64,000 nucleotides of DNA from Brevibacillus antibioticus (GTDB taxonomy: Bacteria; Bacillota; Bacilli; Brevibacillales; Brevibacillaceae): the NCBI RefSeq assembly GCF_005217615.1, contig NZ_SZNK01000001.1, positions 5,876,501 to 5,940,500 on the forward strand, written 5' to 3'. Under the pieces are notes generated by a model. The model searched no databases, was not told the origin of the DNA, and saw only the letters and a list, made by a program, of their open reading frames with translations. Within the stretch, counting starts at the first letter, position 1. Every line of letters starts with the position of its first letter. Of this stretch, positions 33,323 to 43,423 are shown one piece after another. The translations under genes and the position numbers were made by a program.

Positions 33323-34501
33323 ATGAGAGAAGCAGTTATTGTCGCGGGCGCCCGCACCGCTATTGGTAAATCGAAAAAAGGAAGTCTCAAGGATTTTCAC
33401 CCAGTCGATATGGGAGCTGCAGTTGTAAGCGACCTGTTGCGTCGCGTGCCACAGCTCGATCCGGCTGATATCGAGGATATCATCATAGGGACGGCTGTAC
33501 CGGAAGCAGAGCAAGGCATGAATATGGCTCGCTTGATCGGACTGCGTGCCGGATTGCCGACAAATGTATCGGGAATCACGATCAATCGCTTTTGTTCCTC
33601 CGGTTTGCAGACGATTGCTTACGCTGCTCAGCAGATCATGGTCGGCAGCTCCGATGTAGTTGTCGCTGGCGGGGTGGAGAGCATGAGTCTGGTGCCGATG
33701 CTCGGTCACAAAATCGCACTCAATCCGACTTTGGTAGAAACGAAGCCGGAAGCGTACATGAGCATGGGCCATACGGCTGAAGAAGTGGCGAAGAGGTACA
33801 ACATTTCTCGTGAGGATCAGGATGCTTTTGCTCTGCAAAGCCATCAGCGTGCGACCGCTGCGATTGCTTCAGGGAAATTCCAGGATGAAATCGTACCTTT
33901 GACAGTCAAGCAGCATTTTGTAGATGAAGCTGGCAAAGTTCTCGTCCAGGAACGTGTTTTCGACAAGGATGAAGGAGCGCGCTCGGACACGACGATGGAG
34001 GCACTCGCCAAGCTCAGACCGGTCTTTCATGTGCAAGGCAGCGTAACGGCAGGAAACTCCTCGCAAACGAGCGACGGCGCGGCGGCAGTTCTCGTGATGT
34101 CTGCCGAAAAAGCAGCCGAGTTGGGTGTCGAGCCGATTGCCAAGTTCCGTTCCTTTACGGTTGGCGGCGTAGACCCTGATGTCATGGGGATTGGTCCGGT
34201 TGTCGCGATTCCAAAAGCGTTGAAGCTGGCGGGAATCAGCTTGGCGGATGTCGATCTGTTTGAGTTAAACGAAGCGTTCGCTTCTCAAGCGATTGCCGTC
34301 ATTCGCGAGCTGGGACTCGATCCTGAAAAGGTCAATGTAAATGGTGGGGCAATCGCATTAGGGCATCCACTCGGTTGCAGTGGTGCCAAGCTGACCGTCC
34401 AGCTTTTGAATGAAATGAAGCGTAGAGGCGGCAAATACGGAGTCGTTACGATGTGTATCGGTGGTGGAATGGGAGCCGCTGGCGTTTTTGAGATGATCTA
34501 A
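33323..34501 (+). CDS. fadA: acetyl-CoA acyltransferase (3-ketoacyl-CoA thiolase)
   Basis: It cleaves 3-ketoacyl-CoA to acetyl-CoA and a shortened acyl-CoA. The thiolase fold shows the nucleophile cysteine in [15 protein letters not shown], the conserved [26 protein letters not shown] and the C-terminal [13 protein letters not shown] with the second catalytic Cys. The length of 392 residues is standard. It follows fadN by 18 bases and is co-transcribed. Confidence 0.95.
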   Translation: MREAVIVAGARTAIGKSKKGSLKDFHPVDMGAAVVSDLLRRVPQLDPADIEDIIIGTAVPEAEQGMNMARLIGLRAGLPTNVSGITINRFCSSGLQTIAYAAQQIMVGSSDVVVAGGVESMSLVPMLGHKIALNPTLVETKPEAYMSMGHTAEEVAKRYNISREDQDAFALQSHQRATAAIASGKFQDEIVPLTVKQHFVDEAGKVLVQERVFDKDEGARSDTTMEALAKLRPVFHVQGSVTAGNSSQTSDGAAAVLVMSAEKAAELGVEPIAKFRSFTVGGVDPDVMGIGPVVAIPKALKLAGISLADVDLFELNEAFASQAIAVIRELGLDPEKVNVNGGAIALGHPLGCSGAKLTVQLLNEMKRRGGKYGVVTMCIGGGMGAAGVFEMI

Positions 34502-34526
34502 TTTTAAAATAAGGAGAGGGATAGTT

Positions 34527-36305
34527 ATGGCAGAAACAAAAGATTTGATCCGTGGTGGAAGCTTTTTGATCGATGCAGGTTCAGCTGATGATGTATTTGT
34601 GCCAGAAGAATACACCGACGAGCAAAAGATGATTGCCAAGACGACAGAGGATTTCGTCAACAAGGAAGTTCGTCCTCATCTGGAAGAGCTTGAAAACCAC
34701 CAATTTGATATTTCGGTTCGTCTGTTGAAGGAAGCAGGGGAGCTCGGTCTGTTGGCTGGTGACGTTCCGGAGAAATACGAGGGACTGGGGCTGGATAAAG
34801 TCAGCACCGCACTCGTCACAGAGAAGTTCGCGCTGGCTCGCGGCTTTGCGCTCAGCTACGGTGCCCATGTCGGTATCGGGTCACTGCCGATCGTGTACTT
34901 TGGAAACGAGGAGCAAAAACAGCGCTACCTGCCTGATCTGGCGTCTGGAAAACGAATCGCTGCCTATTGCCTGACCGAGCCAGGCTCTGGCTCAGATGCG
35001 CTGGGTGCGAAAACGACAGCGACTCTCTCCGCAGATGGCACACACTATATTCTCAACGGAGAGAAGCAATGGATCACAAACGCTGGCTTTGCTGATGTAT
35101 TTGTCGTCTACGCGAAAATTGATGGCGAGAAATTTACTGCCTTTATCGTCGAGCGGACATTCCCAGGAGTTTCGTTTGGACCGGAAGAGAAGAAGATGGG
35201 GATCAAATGCTCCTCGACACGCACGGTCATTTTGCAAGATGTACCTGTGCCGGTAGCCAATCTGCTCGGTGAGCCTGGAAGAGGTCATGTGATCGCGTTC
35301 AACATCTTGAACGTTGGTCGTTACAAGCTCGCAGTGGGCGCAGTCGGCTCCGCGAAAAAAGCGGTGGAACTCGCGACGAACTACGCAAAAGAGCGCAAGC
35401 AGTTCAAAACGCCAATTGCCAACTTTACTTTAATCAAAAATAAACTGGCGAACATGGCAGTGAAAACGTATGCGGCTGAAAGCTCCGTCTATCGGACAGT
35501 GGGTCTGTTCGATACAGCACTGACTCGCTTGGGTGAAAAAGCAGATGATGGCGCGGAGGTTGCGAAGGCGATTGCGGATTATGCGATCGAATGCTCGATC
35601 AATAAGGTATTTGCCACTGAGGTTTTGGATTACTGCGTGGACGAAGGCGTGCAAATCCACGGTGGATACGGCTTTATGTCCGAGTATGAGATCGAGAACA
35701 TGTACCGTGACTCGCGGATTAACCGTATTTTCGAAGGAACGAACGAAATCAATCGCATGCTCATCCCGGATACGCTCGTGAAAAAGGCGATGAAAGGCGA
35801 ACTGCCGCTCATGCAAGCAGCAAGCAGCCTGCAAGCAGATCTGATGAGCTATTATCCAGAAGAGATTGAAGATGCACCTTTGGCTATGGAGAAGCATCTG
35901 ATCAACATCACGCGCAAAATCATTTTGATGGTGGCTGGTTCTGCGTTGATGAAATACCAACAGGAAATGTCCAAAGAACAGGAACTCTTGGCATTCGCGG
36001 CTGACATGCTGATCGAGCTATATGCAATGGACAGCATCGTGAAGCGGACAGAGAAAGCAATGGCGGCAAATGGCCTCGAAGCTGAGCAGCAAAAGCTGGA
36101 AATGACCGCTGTCTATGTGCATGAGGCATTCGACCGTATCGAAGGCTGGGCGAAGGAAGCATTGGCGGCGATGGAAGAGGGCGACGAGCTTCGTCTGCGC
36201 CTCTCAATCCTGAAAAAGCTGACCCGCCGCACGCCGATCAACACGGTGGCACTAAAACGGTCGATTGCGGACCGCGTGATCGAAGCGGGAGCATATGTGG
36301 TGTAG
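34527..36305 (+). CDS. fadE: acyl-CoA dehydrogenase
   Basis: It performs the first oxidation of beta-oxidation with FAD. The ACAD core (about residues 25-400) has AAYCLTEPGSGSDALGAKT, QWITNAGFADVFVVYAKI, the YAKERKQFKTPIANF helix and GYGFMSEYEIENMYRDSR next to the catalytic region. A C-terminal extension of about 170 helical residues makes it 592 residues long. This is the longer FadE type of Bacillales, not the roughly 380-residue short-chain form. It is the last gene of the operon and is followed by a terminator. Confidence 0.93.
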   Translation: MAETKDLIRGGSFLIDAGSADDVFVPEEYTDEQKMIAKTTEDFVNKEVRPHLEELENHQFDISVRLLKEAGELGLLAGDVPEKYEGLGLDKVSTALVTEKFALARGFALSYGAHVGIGSLPIVYFGNEEQKQRYLPDLASGKRIAAYCLTEPGSGSDALGAKTTATLSADGTHYILNGEKQWITNAGFADVFVVYAKIDGEKFTAFIVERTFPGVSFGPEEKKMGIKCSSTRTVILQDVPVPVANLLGEPGRGHVIAFNILNVGRYKLAVGAVGSAKKAVELATNYAKERKQFKTPIANFTLIKNKLANMAVKTYAAESSVYRTVGLFDTALTRLGEKADDGAEVAKAIADYAIECSINKVFATEVLDYCVDEGVQIHGGYGFMSEYEIENMYRDSRINRIFEGTNEINRMLIPDTLVKKAMKGELPLMQAASSLQADLMSYYPEEIEDAPLAMEKHLINITRKIILMVAGSALMKYQQEMSKEQELLAFAADMLIELYAMDSIVKRTEKAMAANGLEAEQQKLEMTAVYVHEAFDRIEGWAKEALAAMEEGDELRLRLSILKKLTRRTPINTVALKRSIADRVIEAGAYVV

Positions 36306-36323
36306 TTCCAAATAGTAGATGGG

Positions 36324-36358
36324 AAAAGGAGCAAAGCATTGAGCTTTGCTCCTTTTGC
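36324..36358 (+). terminator. terminator of fadNAE
   Basis: AAAAGGAGCAAAGC and GCTTTGCTCCTTTT form a perfect stem around ATTGA. The gap from here to 36518 holds no other clear signal. Confidence 0.85.
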
Positions 36359-36518
36359 ATGTAACGCACGTTTCCATTCTTGCGGATATTTGCGATTTGC
36401 GGAGGCTTTGGGATTTATTCAATTCAGCGGCAGAATGTGCCAAGTCCCATGCATATTTTGGGAAGCTCTCACGAACGCTAATGGAACATACTTCGGAAAA
36501 GGGCGGGAGCTGTAGAAG

Positions 36519-38063
36519 ATGGCGATGAGAGGGTGGCTGAGAAGAAAAAAGACATCTGTCAAAGACAGGATGAGCCACTCGAGTGAGCCTATCCGTGTCC
36601 GTGAGATCAGTGAGCAATTAAGTGATAACCTTGCGGAGCTGAATGCAATATTTACGCTGACACCCGATCTGGTCATTCGGACGTTTGCGTGCCGGCATAT
36701 AGAGGGCATGGTTACACTCGTCTACTTAAATGGCTTGGTTGACAAAAACTCGATTAACAACAATGTGCTTCGTCCGCTATTGTCACACCCAGAGGGTGAA
36801 AAATCGAGTATTTTTGATTTGTTATCTGTCGGAAAGGTATCCGTTGCCTACGACTTTCAGAAAGTAGAAACCGAGATTTTGCTTGGGAGCAGTCTTTTGT
36901 TTATCGAGGGTCGAAAAGAAGTGCTTGTGATCGAAACGAATGGATGGCCGCAGCGGGCGATAGAAGATCCGCAGTTGGAGGCTGCGCTGAAGGGCGGGCA
37001 CCAAGGGTTTGTCGAAACGGACGCGCAGAACATTGCCCTCATTCGCCGCTATATTCCCAACCGTGAATTGAAAATAAAAGAAATGTGGTTGGGAGAACGA
37101 GGCCTTTCAAAGCTCTCGATCATGTACTTGGCTGATGTGGCGAATCCGGAGATATTACAGGAGCTGGAAGATCGGCTCAAGATGATCAAGGTTGATTCGA
37201 TTCTCAATGCGTCTGAACTGGAGGAGTATATCGAGGATAATCCTTACTCAATGTTTCCGCAGTTTTTGACCTCAGAGAGGCCGGATACAGTCGCCTCTCA
37301 CATTCTGCAAGGGAAGATTGCTGTCGTCGTCGATCGCTCTCCAAGCGTATTAATCGGACCGGCTACTTTCGTTTCCTTTTTTCAAAACGTTGACGATTAC
37401 GGTACGCGTTGGCCTGTTGCCACGTTTATTCGCTTGCTTCGCTATTTAGCTTTTTTGATTGCTACTTTTTTACCCGCGATTTATATTGCGTTAATTTCAT
37501 TCAATTATGAGGTGATCCCACTCGATCTGATTTTGTCAGTCGGAGAGTCCCGCGAAAAGGTTCCATTCCCACCCTTGTTAGAGGCATTTATTATGGAGCT
37601 CACTCTGGAAATGCTCCGGGAATCGGGAATTCGCCTGCCAGCGCCTATTGGGCAAACAGTCGGCATCGTAGGGGGTATCGTGATTGGTCAAGCGGTCGTA
37701 CAAGCAGGGATTGTGAGCAATATTATGGTGATCGTCGTTGCATTTACAGCGATCTCATCCTTTATTATCCCGAACTACGATATGGCCTCGGCAGTTAGGC
37801 TTATTCGATTTCTCATGATGATCCTCGCTGCGATGTTTGGTTTTGTTGGCATTATTGTCGGGTTGATGGCATTGATCGGTCATTTGATTACGCTGGAATC
37901 ATTAGGTGTTCCTTATGGAGGCCCTCTTGCCCCTGTGCGCTTTGGGGACTGGAAAGATATGTTTATCCGCCTGCCACTGTGGAAAATGAAAGATCGACCC
38001 CTGTCAGCCCACACGATTGAGGACCAAAGACAAGGAGATAATCGGCCAAGGGAGGACGGGTGA
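36519..38063 (+). CDS. spore germinant receptor A subunit (GerA/GerKA family)
   Basis: A 514-residue inner spore membrane protein. The soluble N-terminal half carries family motifs: NAIFTLTPDLVIRTF, EILLGSSLLFIEGRKEVL, ENPYSMFPQFLTSERPD-like text and GKIAVVVDRSPSVLIGPA. It is followed by membrane segments (LLRYLAFLIATFLPAIYIAL, IRLPAPIGQTVGIVGGIVIG) and a Pro-rich end. It is the first gene of an A-B-C receptor operon that would let the spore sense a nutrient. Its end overlaps the next start (TGATG). The germinant cannot be told from sequence. Confidence 0.93.
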   Translation: MAMRGWLRRKKTSVKDRMSHSSEPIRVREISEQLSDNLAELNAIFTLTPDLVIRTFACRHIEGMVTLVYLNGLVDKNSINNNVLRPLLSHPEGEKSSIFDLLSVGKVSVAYDFQKVETEILLGSSLLFIEGRKEVLVIETNGWPQRAIEDPQLEAALKGGHQGFVETDAQNIALIRRYIPNRELKIKEMWLGERGLSKLSIMYLADVANPEILQELEDRLKMIKVDSILNASELEEYIEDNPYSMFPQFLTSERPDTVASHILQGKIAVVVDRSPSVLIGPATFVSFFQNVDDYGTRWPVATFIRLLRYLAFLIATFLPAIYIALISFNYEVIPLDLILSVGESREKVPFPPLLEAFIMELTLEMLRESGIRLPAPIGQTVGIVGGIVIGQAVVQAGIVSNIMVIVVAFTAISSFIIPNYDMASAVRLIRFLMMILAAMFGFVGIIVGLMALIGHLITLESLGVPYGGPLAPVRFGDWKDMFIRLPLWKMKDRPLSAHTIEDQRQGDNRPREDG

Positions 38064-39163
38064 TGAAAAAGTATACGTACAACCAATTGAGCATCCTCCA
38101 GTATATTCTCCTCATTCATGGGGCACAAGTAGGGATCGGCGTATTGACGATACCCAGAGAATTGGCGGAGAAGGCGAGCACCGACGGTTGGATATCGCTT
38201 TTGATTGGATGGCTTGCCGCAACGCTAGTCAGTCTCGTCATCACGAACATGATGAAGCAGTACCCGGAGAAGACGATCATCGATATATTTCCATTGATTC
38301 TGGGCAAGTGGCTCGGTCGTGTCGCTATTGCTTTCATGTTCATTTATTGCGCGGTTGCAGCGTTCGTTTTGCTGATAAATGCCACGGGAATCATTAATGT
38401 GTGGCTTTTGTCTCAGACACCGGCATATGTCGTCGTATTCCTTTTTGCGCTGCCGACTTATTTTGTTCTCCAGGGAGGAGTTCGCGCCATTGGCAGGTAC
38501 GCCGAGCTTGTATTCTACCTTACACTCTGGATACCTTTTGTTCTCACGACGGCTTATCGAGAGGTTCATTGGTTAAACTTGCTGCCCGTAATCAAGGAGG
38601 GCTGGCACCCGATATGGGAAGCGAGTAAAACCACGGTACTCTCCTTTCTTGGATTTGAGTTTGGTTATTTCGCTTACCCTTTTCTTCAAAAAAAGCAGTA
38701 TGCGTCTATCGGCATTGTTATTGCGAATACATTGACGTTGCTCGTGTATATGTCTGTCATCATCGTTTGCTTTGCTTACTTTAGCCCCGATGAAATCACG
38801 CAGTATACATGGCCTACGCTCAATTTATGGAAGGCCATTGAGTTCCGGTTTTTGGAACGTGTCGATATTCTTTTTCTCTCTACGTATATGTTTATATTGA
38901 CAACGACTGCGGTGCCGTACATCTATTTCTGTGTTTTTTCATCCAGTCAGTTATTCGGCATGAAGGATCACCGTAAGCATTTGCGTCTGTTCCTTCTTCT
39001 GGTTCCAGTGGTGCTATGGTTTTATACGCCGTCCTTTATCGATCTGAAGAAATCGACAGAAATTTGGAGCTATGCAGGCTTGGGCTTTGCTTATGCGCTT
39101 CCTTTACTGGCTTGGGGGCCGATCAGGCTATCGAAACGAGCAGAAGGGGGGAAAAAAGCATGA
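38063..39163 (+). CDS. spore germination permease, B subunit (GerAB/GerKB family)
   Basis: A 366-residue, ten-helix APC-superfamily protein starting YTYNQLSILQYILLIHGAQV and followed by GIGVLTIPRELAEKAS, the usual GerXB opening. It probably binds the germinant within the receptor complex. ATG 38063 overlaps the A-subunit stop by one base and has GGGAGGA upstream. Its own stop overlaps the C-subunit start (ATGA), so all three are translated together. Confidence 0.92.
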   Translation: MKKYTYNQLSILQYILLIHGAQVGIGVLTIPRELAEKASTDGWISLLIGWLAATLVSLVITNMMKQYPEKTIIDIFPLILGKWLGRVAIAFMFIYCAVAAFVLLINATGIINVWLLSQTPAYVVVFLFALPTYFVLQGGVRAIGRYAELVFYLTLWIPFVLTTAYREVHWLNLLPVIKEGWHPIWEASKTTVLSFLGFEFGYFAYPFLQKKQYASIGIVIANTLTLLVYMSVIIVCFAYFSPDEITQYTWPTLNLWKAIEFRFLERVDILFLSTYMFILTTTAVPYIYFCVFSSSQLFGMKDHRKHLRLFLLLVPVVLWFYTPSFIDLKKSTEIWSYAGLGFAYALPLLAWGPIRLSKRAEGGKKA

Positions 39164-40278
39164 GGACATTTGCTCGGATTCTGGTATTGAGCTTGCTCGT
39201 AACCATGTTGGCAGGCTGCAGGGATCAAATCAATTTGGAGGATGCTACTTTATCGCTAATGGTCGGAATTGATTTGAGCGAAAAAAACGAGCTTCTCTTT
39301 TATATCTCAAGCCCGGTGTTCAGTCGGGAGGCAAAGGAAAAATCTGAGGAATACGGTATCCGGTCATCTACCATTAGAGAGTCGAGAATGGGCTTTGATG
39401 AGCGAGTGACAGGCTTGACCCAAGCAGGAAAAATTCAAGTGCTTGTGTTCGGGAAAAAGCTGCTGGCTCACCCGGACTGGTTTCGGTTGCTGGATGTCGT
39501 TTTTCGGGACGCAAAGTTCAGTGTCAACGCCCGCATGGCTGTGCTTGATGGTCCATTGCATGAGTTGTTTGATTTTAAACCAAAGGATAAGCCTCGTCTG
39601 TCTATTCATGTAACAACGTTGATCGACACAGCCAATAACAGAAATCTGACGGTAAAGACGAGGGCGCAGGAGCTTCATCGGCAAATGTTTGAAAAAGGGA
39701 TGACACCTAGCTTGACTGAGTTAAAGAAAGAAAAGCGGGCGGTCAAGGTAACGGGGACGGCTTTGTTAAAAGAAAATGGAACGTACGCAAGCACGATAGA
39801 GCCGCGGGAGACGATTCTTTTGCAAACGCTGCTCTATGAAAAACAAGGGGAATTGTCCGTCACCATCCCGATTAAAGAGCCGGACGATCAAAATCAAATT
39901 ACGAAAGACAGGATCAGTTTTTTTATCAAGGGCGTCCAAAAAAAAGTGAAAACATCCTATCAGAACGGTCGGTTTCATTTTGACGTTCATTTCAGGCTGC
40001 GAGTGTCCATATCAGAGCGAATGTTTCCATACGACATGCAAAAGGACTACAAAAAGATGGAGCGAATGATCGGTGACGAGTTAAAGAAGGAATACATGAG
40101 GTTAATCAAGAAATGCCAGGAAATCGGTGTAGACCCGTTTGGGTTTGGTCTCTATGCGCGGGCCTATGAATATAAGGAGTACAAAAAGGTTGAGGATGAT
40201 TGGGTGAAGGCTTTTTCCAATGCCAAAGTTGAAATCAAGCCAGACGTATCGATCAAGGGAAATGGCGTCGTAAAGTGA
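39160..40278 (+). CDS. Ger(x)C family spore germination lipoprotein, C subunit
   Basis: A 372-residue lipoprotein with signal and lipobox VLSLLVTMLAGC followed by RDQINLEDATLSLMVGID, the standard Ger(x)C opening. The three-domain outer part includes KIQVLVFGKKLLAHPDW, GTALLKENGTYAS and the C-terminal YKKMERMIGDELKKEYM helix with KKCQEIGVDPFGFG. Diacylglycerol addition at the Cys is needed for function in this family. It is the last gene of the receptor operon. Confidence 0.93.
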   Translation: MRTFARILVLSLLVTMLAGCRDQINLEDATLSLMVGIDLSEKNELLFYISSPVFSREAKEKSEEYGIRSSTIRESRMGFDERVTGLTQAGKIQVLVFGKKLLAHPDWFRLLDVVFRDAKFSVNARMAVLDGPLHELFDFKPKDKPRLSIHVTTLIDTANNRNLTVKTRAQELHRQMFEKGMTPSLTELKKEKRAVKVTGTALLKENGTYASTIEPRETILLQTLLYEKQGELSVTIPIKEPDDQNQITKDRISFFIKGVQKKVKTSYQNGRFHFDVHFRLRVSISERMFPYDMQKDYKKMERMIGDELKKEYMRLIKKCQEIGVDPFGFGLYARAYEYKEYKKVEDDWVKAFSNAKVEIKPDVSIKGNGVVK

Positions 40279-40292
40279 AAGGTGAAAGACAG

Positions 40293-40325
40293 AACCCCCT
40301 GGCAATCAGTAAATGCCAAGGGGTT
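40293..40325. terminator. bidirectional terminator between ger operon and mtnD
   Basis: AACCCCCTGGCA and TGCCAAGGGGTT pair nearly perfectly around a nine-base loop. The T-tracts are weak, but its placement between two convergent operons fits. Confidence 0.7.
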
Positions 40326-40330
40326 CGTTA

Positions 40331-40843
40331 TTAATAGATCGCTTCCCAGCCAGCAGGAGTAACGAACAGGCGAATCGCCTTGATTTTGCGGTCGTCCATC
40401 AGGGTGAAGTAGTGGCGGTAGTTCGGTGGTACGGAGATCAGATCGCCTGGCGCAAGCTCAACGTCGAAGTAACGACCATCTTTCCCTTTGATGGCGAAAA
40501 TACCGTGACCATCGACGCAGAAGCGGCATTCATCGTCTGTGTGGTGATGCTCGCCCTTGAATTTCACCAGCAGCTCGTCAAGGTTGGGTGTTTTGTCAGA
40601 GAGGACGATAATATCCGCTGTCAAGTAACCGCGACGCTTGCTGATCGCATCGATTTCCGGCTTGAAGGTGTCGAGAATCTCTTGTTTTTCCTCGTCTGTC
40701 GGGCTGTAGTTATCACGGTGCTTTGGATCAAGGCGATCCACGCCCCATTTTTCGTAAATGATCTCTTGGGTATCCAGGAAGGAGACAACTTCCTCGGGTG
40801 CGGAGATGTACTCATTGTTGTCGTGAAAACGAATTTGTGCCAT
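40331..40843 (-). CDS. mtnD: acireductone dioxygenase
   Basis: It cleaves acireductone to 2-keto-4-methylthiobutyrate and formate in methionine salvage. It is a cupin with the metal ligands His99, His101 and Glu105 (GEHHHTDDE) and His144 (PNYRHYFTL). The length of 170 residues is typical. The bound metal (Fe or Ni) decides between the salvage and off-pathway reactions. It is the last gene of the SAM-riboswitch operon mtnWXBD. Confidence 0.95.
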   Translation of the reverse strand: MAQIRFHDNNEYISAPEEVVSFLDTQEIIYEKWGVDRLDPKHRDNYSPTDEEKQEILDTFKPEIDAISKRRGYLTADIIVLSDKTPNLDELLVKFKGEHHHTDDECRFCVDGHGIFAIKGKDGRYFDVELAPGDLISVPPNYRHYFTLMDDRKIKAIRLFVTPAGWEAIY

Positions 40844-40856
40844 CGTTTATTCCTCC

Positions 40857-41513
40857 TTAATTGGTGGTTGTAGTGGACACGACTGCTTGGCGCAATTGCA
40901 GCCAGCGGGCGTGATACTCGAATAAGAATTCAAAAGCTTCCAGGTGGCGCTTGGCCTCGAAGTCATTGCCGCCCCACGTGTAGATACCGTGGTTACGGAT
41001 GAGTACACCGGGAACTTCCGATGTAATTACCTTTTCAATTTCAGTAGCCAAGGTCGGAATATCGGCAAAGTTCTCAACAATTGGAACAGTAATGCGCGCG
41101 TTTTCTTCCCAGATTCCGAGTCCCTTGATCAGCTCTTGTCCTTGGATGGAGAAAGCGCGTTGTCCAAAGTACAGCTCGGAAATGAGATTATTCCATACGG
41201 TATGGACGTGGAAGCAAGCCCCTGCCTTCGGGAACGTTTTGTAGACGACGGCGTGGATGAGCGTTTCCGCGGAAGGCTTGAGAGCAGTTTCATCCACCGG
41301 ACGCGAGTCTTGATCCACGACCAGATAGTCTTCGGGGGACAGCTTTGTTTTGTCTTTGCCGCTTGCCGTTACGGCAAATTGCAAGGGATCGTTTTGTATT
41401 TTAATAGAGAGATTGCCACTGGTGCCGGGAAACCAGTCCCGGCGGGCAAATGTCAGCTTGGCGTCATCCAGACGGCGAAAGGCATCCAGACGTTGTTCGA
41501 GTGTTGCAGTCAT
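40857..41513 (-). CDS. mtnB: methylthioribulose-1-phosphate dehydratase
   Basis: A class II aldolase-fold, zinc-dependent enzyme of 218 residues. It has the motif GTSGNLSIKI, the metal site CFHVHTVW and the third ligand region RNHGIYTWG. It dehydrates methylthioribulose-1-phosphate to the diketo compound used by MtnW. It lies between mtnX and mtnD, with gaps of 3 and 13 bases. Confidence 0.94.
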   Translation of the reverse strand: MTATLEQRLDAFRRLDDAKLTFARRDWFPGTSGNLSIKIQNDPLQFAVTASGKDKTKLSPEDYLVVDQDSRPVDETALKPSAETLIHAVVYKTFPKAGACFHVHTVWNNLISELYFGQRAFSIQGQELIKGLGIWEENARITVPIVENFADIPTLATEIEKVITSEVPGVLIRNHGIYTWGGNDFEAKRHLEAFEFLFEYHARWLQLRQAVVSTTTTN

Positions 41514-41516
41514 GAA

Positions 41517-42185
41517 TTAGACGACCTCCTGTTGGACTTGCTGTAAAATGCGAATCACATCGTGGAATGTGGCAAACTTGCTATGCGGCAATTGCAGCTC
41601 TTCCGCCTTGTCAGCAAGGAAGTGACGGGCAATCACATAGTCAGCGATTTTAGCTCCAGCCAAATCAGTGATGGAGTCGCCGATGACGATGCGGAAATGG
41701 GTTGCTGGATCGTAACGGCGGATGATGGTCGTCTTGCACATGCCGCAGCCGTTTGTGCAATGTTCATCGCAAGCGTTTGGCCACGTAATGGTGATGCGCT
41801 CTCCGCTGAAATCACTGCCATTACAGTAGATCGGTACATCGGTAAGATCGAATGGTGCCAGGATAGGCTCCAAGAAAAAGTCGATGCCGCCACTCGTAAT
41901 CAACAGCTCGATGCCTTCTTCGCGGCAATAGCTCACGAAGTCAGCAAATCCCGGGCGAATGGTCGCTTCCTGGACTATAAAATCAATAATGTCCTGGCGC
42001 AAGGAGGAGGGCAAGAGTTGAAACAGCTTGCCGACCCCTTCCTGAACGCTTATTTTTTGCGAAAGGATTTGCTCCGTCAAGGCTTCCCACTCAGGAGGAG
42101 CAAACTTGCGGACAATCGCTACAATGTTGTCTTTTTCGGTAATCGTTCCGTCGAAATCGCAGAACAGGACGAGTTTCTTGCTCAT
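41517..42185 (-). CDS. mtnX: 2-hydroxy-3-keto-5-methylthiopentenyl-1-phosphate phosphatase
   Basis: A HAD-superfamily phosphatase with the nucleophile motif FCDFDGTITEKDN, the LITSGGIDFFL second motif and IGDSITDLAGA as the final Asp motif. It also has the cysteine cluster DEHCTNGCGMC typical of MtnX. The start is ATG 42185; an upstream GTG-like start would overlap mtnW further. It overlaps the mtnW stop by four bases. It feeds acireductone to MtnD. Confidence 0.94.
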   Translation of the reverse strand: MSKKLVLFCDFDGTITEKDNIVAIVRKFAPPEWEALTEQILSQKISVQEGVGKLFQLLPSSLRQDIIDFIVQEATIRPGFADFVSYCREEGIELLITSGGIDFFLEPILAPFDLTDVPIYCNGSDFSGERITITWPNACDEHCTNGCGMCKTTIIRRYDPATHFRIVIGDSITDLAGAKIADYVIARHFLADKAEELQLPHSKFATFHDVIRILQQVQQEVV

Positions 42186-43396
42186 CGTACGCCACCCCAC
42201 TTTTCCAGGGCGATCGCCAGCTCTTGTGATTCCGCGGCAGCTTCTTCCAATGTTCGGCCTGCGGTCACAGCCTCAATCGCGGCAACGAATGCTTTTGCTC
42301 CTGCGGTTGCTCCACCGGGATGACCGTGGATTCCGCCTCCTGCATTGACGATTTGATCGAAACCAAAGTCTTGATAAAGCTGTGGAACCAGCCCCGGATG
42401 AATACCGGCAGACGGAACCGGGAAGGAACGGCGTACACCATTCAGTGGGGCGGTTAAATGCTTGGCGAGCTGCAACGCTTCTGTCTTGTCCAGAGCGACA
42501 TTGCCATATGGAGATGGGAAGAGCACCAAATCTGCCCCAGCTACACGCATCAACGTACCGAGCAGAAGTGGGGTGGCGATGCCGTAGTCAGGTGATGGAT
42601 AGTAAGCGCCTGCCAATGCTGGATGCGCCATGATCGGTACGTGTACATCAGGATCAGCAGCCAAGCGGTGCAGGGCATCGAAGCCAAAGGCCAGCACGTT
42701 GAACAAGAGGCAGTCAGCACCTGCATCTACCGCACGTTTCGCTTTTTCGTTCAGCTCATGCACAGGTCCAGTCAGGTTGGCAGCATAAAGGACGGGCTTG
42801 CCTGTTTCGACTTCGGTCTCCTGAGCGATTTGCTTGAACGCTTTGATCCGTTCGATAAAAGGAGCGCGGTCATCTGCAAAGAAGATTTCGTCATCTTTCA
42901 CGAGATCGACTCCACCCAAGGCTTGTGCCAGGAATTGCGTCTTTAGATCTTCGAAAGGAAGACCCAGGCACGATTTGAAAATGCTCATCAAGAGCGGACG
43001 GTCATGTGCCCCTAAACGTTCGCGTAGACCATCAATACCGAACTTCGGTCCAGGAAAAGCCTGGAGGAATGAGTCAGGGAAAACGATGTCGACGAGCTTG
43101 ATCTTGCCGTCCATCGACAGTTTGCCGAATATTCCGGTTAACAAGGATGGAATGTCTGCTGTAAAATTGCGAGTCGGATAGCTGACGGTTATCAAACCGC
43201 GTGTTTCTCCGTTTTCCAGTGTTGCAAGCGGTGTCGCACTCACGGCTTCACCGAGATACGGCGCTAGCTCAGCTTGTTTGGCAAGCGGCAGGTCCGTCCA
43301 GGAACCGACTGTCATGCCGACAGCAATGGCTTGTGCTTTCTTGTTCAAGTCTGTTGCTTGTGTGAGATAGGTGACGAGGATACGTTGTTCACTCAT
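42182..43396 (-). CDS. mtnW: 2,3-diketo-5-methylthiopentyl-1-phosphate enolase (RuBisCO-like protein)
   Basis: A RuBisCO-like enolase of 404 residues. The metal and carbamylated-lysine motif reads GGVDLVKDDEIFF, shifted from the CO2-fixing form, and loop 6 and later motifs follow RuBisCO-like group IV (GGGIHGHPGGATAGAKA). It enolises the diketone in methionine salvage and does not fix CO2. ATG 43396 is used because AAGGAGG would overlap an earlier ATG at 43408; spacing is then 12. It is the first gene of the operon after the SAM-I riboswitch. Confidence 0.95.
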   Translation of the reverse strand: MSEQRILVTYLTQATDLNKKAQAIAVGMTVGSWTDLPLAKQAELAPYLGEAVSATPLATLENGETRGLITVSYPTRNFTADIPSLLTGIFGKLSMDGKIKLVDIVFPDSFLQAFPGPKFGIDGLRERLGAHDRPLLMSIFKSCLGLPFEDLKTQFLAQALGGVDLVKDDEIFFADDRAPFIERIKAFKQIAQETEVETGKPVLYAANLTGPVHELNEKAKRAVDAGADCLLFNVLAFGFDALHRLAADPDVHVPIMAHPALAGAYYPSPDYGIATPLLLGTLMRVAGADLVLFPSPYGNVALDKTEALQLAKHLTAPLNGVRRSFPVPSAGIHPGLVPQLYQDFGFDQIVNAGGGIHGHPGGATAGAKAFVAAIEAVTAGRTLEEAAAESQELAIALEKWGGVR

Positions 43397-43423
43397 GGTA
43401 CGTCTCATCCTCCTTGAATGATT

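Noticed and set aside
39016-39159. Upstream extension of the Ger(x)C gene
   Set aside because: The extension lies inside the permease gene in another frame; the lipobox signal peptide begins properly at ATG 39160.
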